From WQZF01 sp031556405 (lineage in GTDB: Bacteria; Pseudomonadota; Gammaproteobacteria; Burkholderiales; Rhodocyclaceae), in NCBI GenBank assembly GCA_031556405.1, contig JAVBTC010000054.1, positions 1-9,550 on the forward strand: a stretch of DNA of 9,550 nucleotides. The letters are read 5' to 3'. This document shows, in pieces, positions 5,662-9,550 of the stretch; positions within the stretch are counted from its first letter, which is position 1, and every line of letters begins with the position of its first letter. The translations under genes and the position numbers were made by a program. The notes below the pieces were generated by a model, which saw nothing but the letters and a program-made list of their open reading frames with translations, made no database searches and was not told the DNA's origin.

Positions 5662-5901
5662 TCACTCCCGGAACATCAGGGCGGCGTGCCACATCAGTTT
5701 ATGTCCGCGCCAGAGCACCTCGCCGTGACGGCGGCGCGCGTTTTCGCTGGGACGCGCCAGCTTTACAACCGCGCTTATGCTCTGGTTGTCTTCCTGTATG
5801 ATGCTGATTTGTTCGATATCGGTAATACTGAATTCTTCCAGCAGTTCCCGGACCGTTGCTTCGTTGGTATCGGGGGGAAGGTTGAAAATGCTGACCTGCA
5901 T
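5662..5901 (-). CDS. Small RRM-like protein
   Basis: A 79-residue protein with a good SD (GGAG, 7 nt before the ATG). The order beta-alpha-beta-beta-alpha-beta fits a single RNA-recognition-motif fold. VSIFNLPP (3-10) occupies the RNP2 strand, NEATVRELLEEF (13-24) is helix 1, and ISIIQEDNQSISAVVKL (32-48) covers strands 2-3. The segment 51-63 is helix 2, and HKLMWHAALMF (67-77) the last strand. The aromatic residues that usually stack on RNA are missing: position 2 of RNP2 is Ser, and the RNP1 strand is SAVVKL rather than a Gly-Phe/Tyr type. RNA binding is therefore uncertain, and a protein-binding role is possible. It stands alone, same strand as but 225 bp from the DUF47 operon, and divergent from the efflux genes. 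Confidence 0.75.
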   Translation of the reverse strand: MQVSIFNLPPDTNEATVRELLEEFSITDIEQISIIQEDNQSISAVVKLARPSENARRRHGEVLWRGHKLMWHAALMFRE

Positions 5902-6040
5902 GGCGATTCTCCAAGCGTGAACGTCTGTGGGAAAAAATAACGGTTTTGCCTCTCGCCGGCACCGTCTATTCTTAATTCCGTGCGCTGCCGATAGGGCAGG
6001 AGCGGAATGAGCGGTGAGGGAAAAAGAGGAATAACCCTTA

Positions 6041-6063
6041 GAACCGATGGAACCAGTAGGTTC
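6041..6063. repeat. GAACC direct and inverted repeats before the efflux operon
   Basis: GAACC occurs at 6041-6045 and 6050-6054, and the second copy pairs with GGTTC (6059-6063) around AGTA. The block lies about 100 bp before the adaptor start, in the region that must hold the efflux promoter. It may be an operator for an unlinked regulator, but such short words also arise by chance. The remainder of 5902-6164 shows no gene and no convincing -35/-10 pair. Confidence 0.3.
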
Positions 6064-6164
6064 AATACGATATCAGAATGTGGTGGCAAAAAATGGAACA
6101 TCACGCACGAGACCAGGCATCACAGCCCCAAGAATCGCAGCCAAGCCTTTCGGAATCGGACATC

Positions 6165-7463
6165 ATGACCAATAAGATTTCCCCGCGCCCCTTTTCGTTT
6201 ACCCCATCCTTCGCTGTTGCCGTTACCGTTTCACTTTCCTTTTCCCTTCTCCTCGCCGCCTGCGGGAACAAGTCCGCCGCGCCGCCTCCGCCTCCGCCCG
6301 AAGTCACCGTGCTGACCGTGGTTCCGCGCGAGATTCCGGCCAGCGTCGAATACGTGGCGCAGACGCAGAGTTCGCGCCAGGTGGAAATCCGCACCCGCGT
6401 CGCCGGCTTTCTCGACCGGCGCGTCTATACCGAAGGCGCCTTCATCAAGGAAGGCGATGTGATGTTCCTGGTCGACAAGAAACCCTTCGAGGCCAAGCTC
6501 GCTTACGCAAAGGCAGCGCAGGCGCAGCGCGAGGCGGCGTGGGAAACGGCGCGCGCCAACCTGGCGCGGGTGAAGCCGCTGGCCGAACAGAATGCGCTGT
6601 CGAAAAAAGACCTCGACGATGCCGTCGGCAACGAAAAATCCGCCGCCGCCGAAGTCGAGGCGGCCAAGGCGCAGGTGTTCCAGGCCGAACTCGATCTTTC
6701 CTACACGACGATCAAGACCCCGGTCACCGGCCTCTCCAGCTTCGCCAAGAAACAGGAGGGCAGCTACCTGCCGGCAACCGGCAACGACAGCCTGCTTACC
6801 TATGTCGCGCAGCTCGATCCGATGCGCGTCGTCTTCAGCCTCTCCGAAAACGACTTGCTCAAATACCGCGAGGAAGTTCAGAGCGGGCGGCTGAAAGCGC
6901 CGGGGAACCACAACTACCAGGTCGAACTGAAACTGGCCGACGGCACGACGTACGACCGCCGCGGCCATATCACCTTCACCGACGCTTCCTTCAGCCAGGA
7001 TACGGGCACCTACCTGATCCGCGCCGACGTCGAAAACCCGAAGGGAATTCTGCGCCCCGGCCAGTTCGTGCGGGCGCGGCTGGTCGGAGCGGTCTGGCCC
7101 AACGCCATCGCGATCCCGCAGAGCGCCGTGCAGCAGGGCGCGAAGGGCAATTTCGCGTGGGTGGCGGGCAAGGACGACAAGGCGGAAATCCGCCAGATCG
7201 AAGTCGGCGTCTGGGATGGGGATGACTGGCTCGTCACTTCCGGGCTGTCCGGCGGGGACCGTGTCATCACCTCGGGCGGCGGCGCGCGGCTGGCGCCCGG
7301 AGCCGCGGTGAAAGTGGTCGCCGCGCCGCCGAAGGAAACACAGAAAGACGCACAGAAAGACGCGCAAAGTGCCGCACCCGCCGCACCCGCCGCACCGGCT
7401 CCCACCTCGAACGCCGCGCCGAACAAGACGCAGAACGCGGCCCAGGGCGGGGGCGCGAAATGA
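6165..7463 (+). CDS. RND efflux periplasmic adaptor lipoprotein (AcrA/MexA type)
   Basis: A 432-residue membrane-fusion protein that bridges the inner-membrane RND pump and an outer-membrane channel. With the start at 6165, residues 1-32 are a lipoprotein signal (lipobox LLAAC, lipidated C33), followed by a six-Pro linker (40-45). Then come the first lipoyl half (VEIRTRVAGFLDRRVYTEGAFIKEGD, about 73-98), an alpha-hairpin coiled coil (about 109-177), the second lipoyl half (TTIKTPVTGLSSF), and a beta-barrel and membrane-proximal domain (to about 385). A low-complexity tail of about 40 residues (KDAQKDAQ, Ala/Pro/Asn runs) closes the protein. In-frame ATGs at 6078 and 6093 would put about 25-29 hydrophilic residues ahead of the signal and are disfavoured; 6165 has GGA 4 nt upstream. 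The stop overlaps the pump start (ATGA). Substrate cannot be read from the sequence. Confidence 0.93.
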   Translation: MTNKISPRPFSFTPSFAVAVTVSLSFSLLLAACGNKSAAPPPPPPEVTVLTVVPREIPASVEYVAQTQSSRQVEIRTRVAGFLDRRVYTEGAFIKEGDVMFLVDKKPFEAKLAYAKAAQAQREAAWETARANLARVKPLAEQNALSKKDLDDAVGNEKSAAAEVEAAKAQVFQAELDLSYTTIKTPVTGLSSFAKKQEGSYLPATGNDSLLTYVAQLDPMRVVFSLSENDLLKYREEVQSGRLKAPGNHNYQVELKLADGTTYDRRGHITFTDASFSQDTGTYLIRADVENPKGILRPGQFVRARLVGAVWPNAIAIPQSAVQQGAKGNFAWVAGKDDKAEIRQIEVGVWDGDDWLVTSGLSGGDRVITSGGGARLAPGAAVKVVAAPPKETQKDAQKDAQSAAPAAPAAPAPTSNAAPNKTQNAAQGGGAK

Positions 7464-9550
7464 TTTCCCATTTCTTCATCGATCGTCCGATTTTCGCGAT
7501 CGTCATTTCCCTGATAATCAGCATCGCCGGGGCGGTGTCGATGTTCAGCCTGCCGATTGCGCAGTATCCCGAGATCGCGCCGCCGCAGATCACCGTCAGC
7601 GCCACCTATCCCGGCGCGGACGCCAACACCGTGGCGCAGAACGTCGGCGCGCCGATCGAGCAGCAGGTCAACGGCGCCGACAACATGATCTACATGCAGT
7701 CGACCAGCTCGTCGACGGGTAATTACACACTCACCGCCTATTTCAATATCGGCACCGATCCGAGCCTCGCGCAGGTGGACGTGCAGAACCGCGTCGACAT
7801 GGCCGGGCCGCAACTGCCGTCGGTGGTGACGCAGCAGGGCGTGCAGGTGCAGAAAAAGAGCAGCACCTTCCTCATCATCATCGCCCTGTATTCGCCGGAC
7901 GGACGTTTCAGCGACGACTACGTCGCCAACTACGCCAACGTCAACGTGCTCGATTCGATCAAGCGCATTCCCGGTGCGAACCAGTCGTCCATCTTCGGCG
8001 TTGCCGACTACGCGATGCGCGTCTGGCTCAAGCCCGACCGCATGGCCTCGCTCGGCGTCACCGCTTCCGACATCGCCAACGCGGTGTCGCAGCAGAACAG
8101 CCAGTTCGCCGTCGGGCGCATCGGCCAGTCGCCGACGCCGCAGCCGGTGCAGCAGACCTTCCCGATCACCACCACCGGGCAGATGACCGAGCCCGCGCAG
8201 TTCGAGAACATCATCCTGCGCGCCGAATCCGAAAACACTTCCATCGTGCGCCTTAAGGACGTCGGCCATGCCGACCTCGGGCGCAAGGACTATTCGCTGC
8301 GCACCAACTACAACGGCAAGCGGGCGACGCTGATCGCCGTCTACCAGCAGCCCGGCGCCAACGCGCTGGAAGTCTCGAAGCAGGTGCGGGCGACGATGGA
8401 AAACTTGAAGCAGAGCTTCCCCGACGGCCTCGAATATGAAATCTCGCTCGATACCACCAAATTCGTTTCGGCCTCCATCGACGAAGTCATCCATACCTTT
8501 TTCGAAGCCGTCATCCTGGTCGTCTTCGTCGTCTTCGTCTTCCTGCAAAGCTTCCGCCTGACGCTGATTCCGACGCTGGCGGTGCCGGTATCGATCCTCG
8601 GCACGATGATCGGCATGCTGGCGCTGGGCTTCTCGATCAACATGCTGACCCTGTTCGGGATGATCCTTGCCATCGGTATCGTCGTCGATGATGCCATTGT
8701 CGTTATCGAGAACACCGAGCGCAACATGACCGAGTTCGGACTCGGGCCGAAGGAGGCCGCCAAGCGCGCGATGACCGAGGTCACCGGGCCGGTGATGGCG
8801 ATCGTCCTCGTGCTTTGCGCGGTCTTCGTGCCGGTGGCGTTCCTCGGCGGCATCACCGGACAACTGTACAAGCAGTTCGCGGTGACGATCGCGATTTCGG
8901 TGGTCTTCTCCGGCATCGTCGCGCTGACCCTGTCGCCGGCGCTCGCGGCAATCCTGATCAAGCCGCACCATGGCGAGAAGCACGGCTTCTTCCGCTGGTT
9001 CGACGACCGCTTCGACCGCACCACGCAGGGCTATGTCGGCGGCGTGCGGCGCCTGATCGCCAGCCCGAAGCGCTGGCTGATGGTCTTCCTCGGCATCTGT
9101 ATCGCCGCCGTCGTGATGTTCAAGCACTGGCCGACCGCGTTCGTTCCTGCCGAGGATCAGGGCTACGTCTTCGTCCCCTATTTCCTGCCCGACGCCGCGA
9201 GCCTGGACCGCACCGAGGCGGTCGGCAGCCATGCAGGCGAATTCATGCGCAAGCAGCCGGGCGTGGCCAACGTCACCGAAGCGAACGGTTATTCGCTGAT
9301 CGACGGCCAGTACAAGACCAACCGCGGCGTCCTCTTCGTCTCGCTCAAGGATTTCGAGGAGCGCAAGAAGCCGGAGGAAAACGCCTTCGCGCTGTTGCAG
9401 ACGGCGGCGAAGGAGTTCACGACGGTCAAGGAAGCCTTGCTCCTGCCGATCAACCCGCCTTCCGTGCCGGGCCTGGGCGTCACCGCCGGCTTCGAGATGT
9501 GGATCGAGCAGAAAGGCGAGGGCGACTACGGGCAACTGGTCGGCGTCGTC
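7460..9550 (+). CDS. RND multidrug efflux pump, HAE1 family (partial at right edge)
   Basis: The first 697 residues of an inner-membrane proton-driven exporter of the AcrB/MexB (HAE1) type; the family is about 1030-1050 residues, so roughly a third is missing. MISHFFIDRPIFAIVISLI is the standard TM1 opening, and the first periplasmic porter part (about 30-335) includes YPGADANTVAQNVGAPIEQ. TM2-TM6 follow, with the proton-relay pair D410-D411 in GIVVDDAIVVIEN (AcrB D407/D408). The second periplasmic part begins near FVPAEDQGYVFV and includes PPSVPGLGVTAGFEM. Start codon overlap with the adaptor shows co-transcription and coupling. An outer-membrane factor gene would be expected beyond the right edge. 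No regulator gene for the operon lies in the window. Confidence 0.96.
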   Translation, partial: MISHFFIDRPIFAIVISLIISIAGAVSMFSLPIAQYPEIAPPQITVSATYPGADANTVAQNVGAPIEQQVNGADNMIYMQSTSSSTGNYTLTAYFNIGTDPSLAQVDVQNRVDMAGPQLPSVVTQQGVQVQKKSSTFLIIIALYSPDGRFSDDYVANYANVNVLDSIKRIPGANQSSIFGVADYAMRVWLKPDRMASLGVTASDIANAVSQQNSQFAVGRIGQSPTPQPVQQTFPITTTGQMTEPAQFENIILRAESENTSIVRLKDVGHADLGRKDYSLRTNYNGKRATLIAVYQQPGANALEVSKQVRATMENLKQSFPDGLEYEISLDTTKFVSASIDEVIHTFFEAVILVVFVVFVFLQSFRLTLIPTLAVPVSILGTMIGMLALGFSINMLTLFGMILAIGIVVDDAIVVIENTERNMTEFGLGPKEAAKRAMTEVTGPVMAIVLVLCAVFVPVAFLGGITGQLYKQFAVTIAISVVFSGIVALTLSPALAAILIKPHHGEKHGFFRWFDDRFDRTTQGYVGGVRRLIASPKRWLMVFLGICIAAVVMFKHWPTAFVPAEDQGYVFVPYFLPDAASLDRTEAVGSHAGEFMRKQPGVANVTEANGYSLIDGQYKTNRGVLFVSLKDFEERKKPEENAFALLQTAAKEFTTVKEALLLPINPPSVPGLGVTAGFEMWIEQKGEGDYGQLVGVV

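Noticed and set aside
4423..5940. Plus-strand 505-aa frame opposite the DUF47 gene
   Set aside because: Antisense shadow with no domain pattern; it also crosses the RRM-like gene.
6078..6164. Upstream ATGs extending the adaptor protein
   Set aside because: They would place about 29 hydrophilic residues before a lipoprotein signal peptide; the ATG at 6165 gives a normal one.
7010..9535. Minus-strand 841-aa frame opposite the RND genes
   Set aside because: His/Arg/Asp-rich antisense shadow; the plus-strand RND pump is unmistakable.

Overview
The window reads as chromosomal DNA from a GC-rich Gram-negative proteobacterium, most likely a betaproteobacterium. The evidence is an RND efflux pump with a lipoprotein adaptor, a short PiT transporter paired with a DUF47 protein, strong G/C third positions, and repeats of the ATTCCC-N8-GGGAAT type. 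Genus cannot be fixed from the sequence alone.

Layout. 1-997 (minus): N-terminal 332 codons of a large exported protein running off the left edge; it has a clear signal peptide and SD. 998-1339: AT-rich non-coding stretch. 1340-3096: a self-contained accessory module. It comprises a small XRE repressor (minus), a divergent promoter with a 6-5-6 inverted-repeat operator in its spacer, a structured leader of about 140 nt, a 291-aa protein with a papain-like Cys/His/Asp arrangement, a 101-aa putative zinc-binding protein overlapping it by ATGA, and an intrinsic terminator. 3097-3660: no gene, but a cluster of inverted-repeat elements. 3661-5436 (minus): DUF47 (PhoU-like) followed by a PiT phosphate transporter, with a terminator-like hairpin between them. 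5662-5901 (minus): a small RRM-like protein. 6165-9550 (plus): RND adaptor and inner-membrane pump, the latter cut by the right edge.

Most interesting part: 1340-3096. By hand count the 291-aa gene falls from about 58% GC (1861-2100) to 48% (2101-2400) to 41% (2401-2700), and its 101-aa partner is about 46%. The drop lies near the junction between a Gly/Ala-rich N-terminal part and the region carrying the candidate catalytic residues C112, H210 and D226. A native-looking N-terminus joined to a foreign-looking enzymatic C-terminus, followed by a small overlapping gene, is the architecture of polymorphic toxin-immunity pairs. The function is inferred from architecture and motifs only; no secretion marker (PAAR, VgrG, Rhs, two-partner) is visible.

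The remainder is ordinary housekeeping and efflux. Points of detail there are a low-complexity insert in the DUF47 protein, the possible attenuator before pit, and the lack of a linked regulator for the pump.
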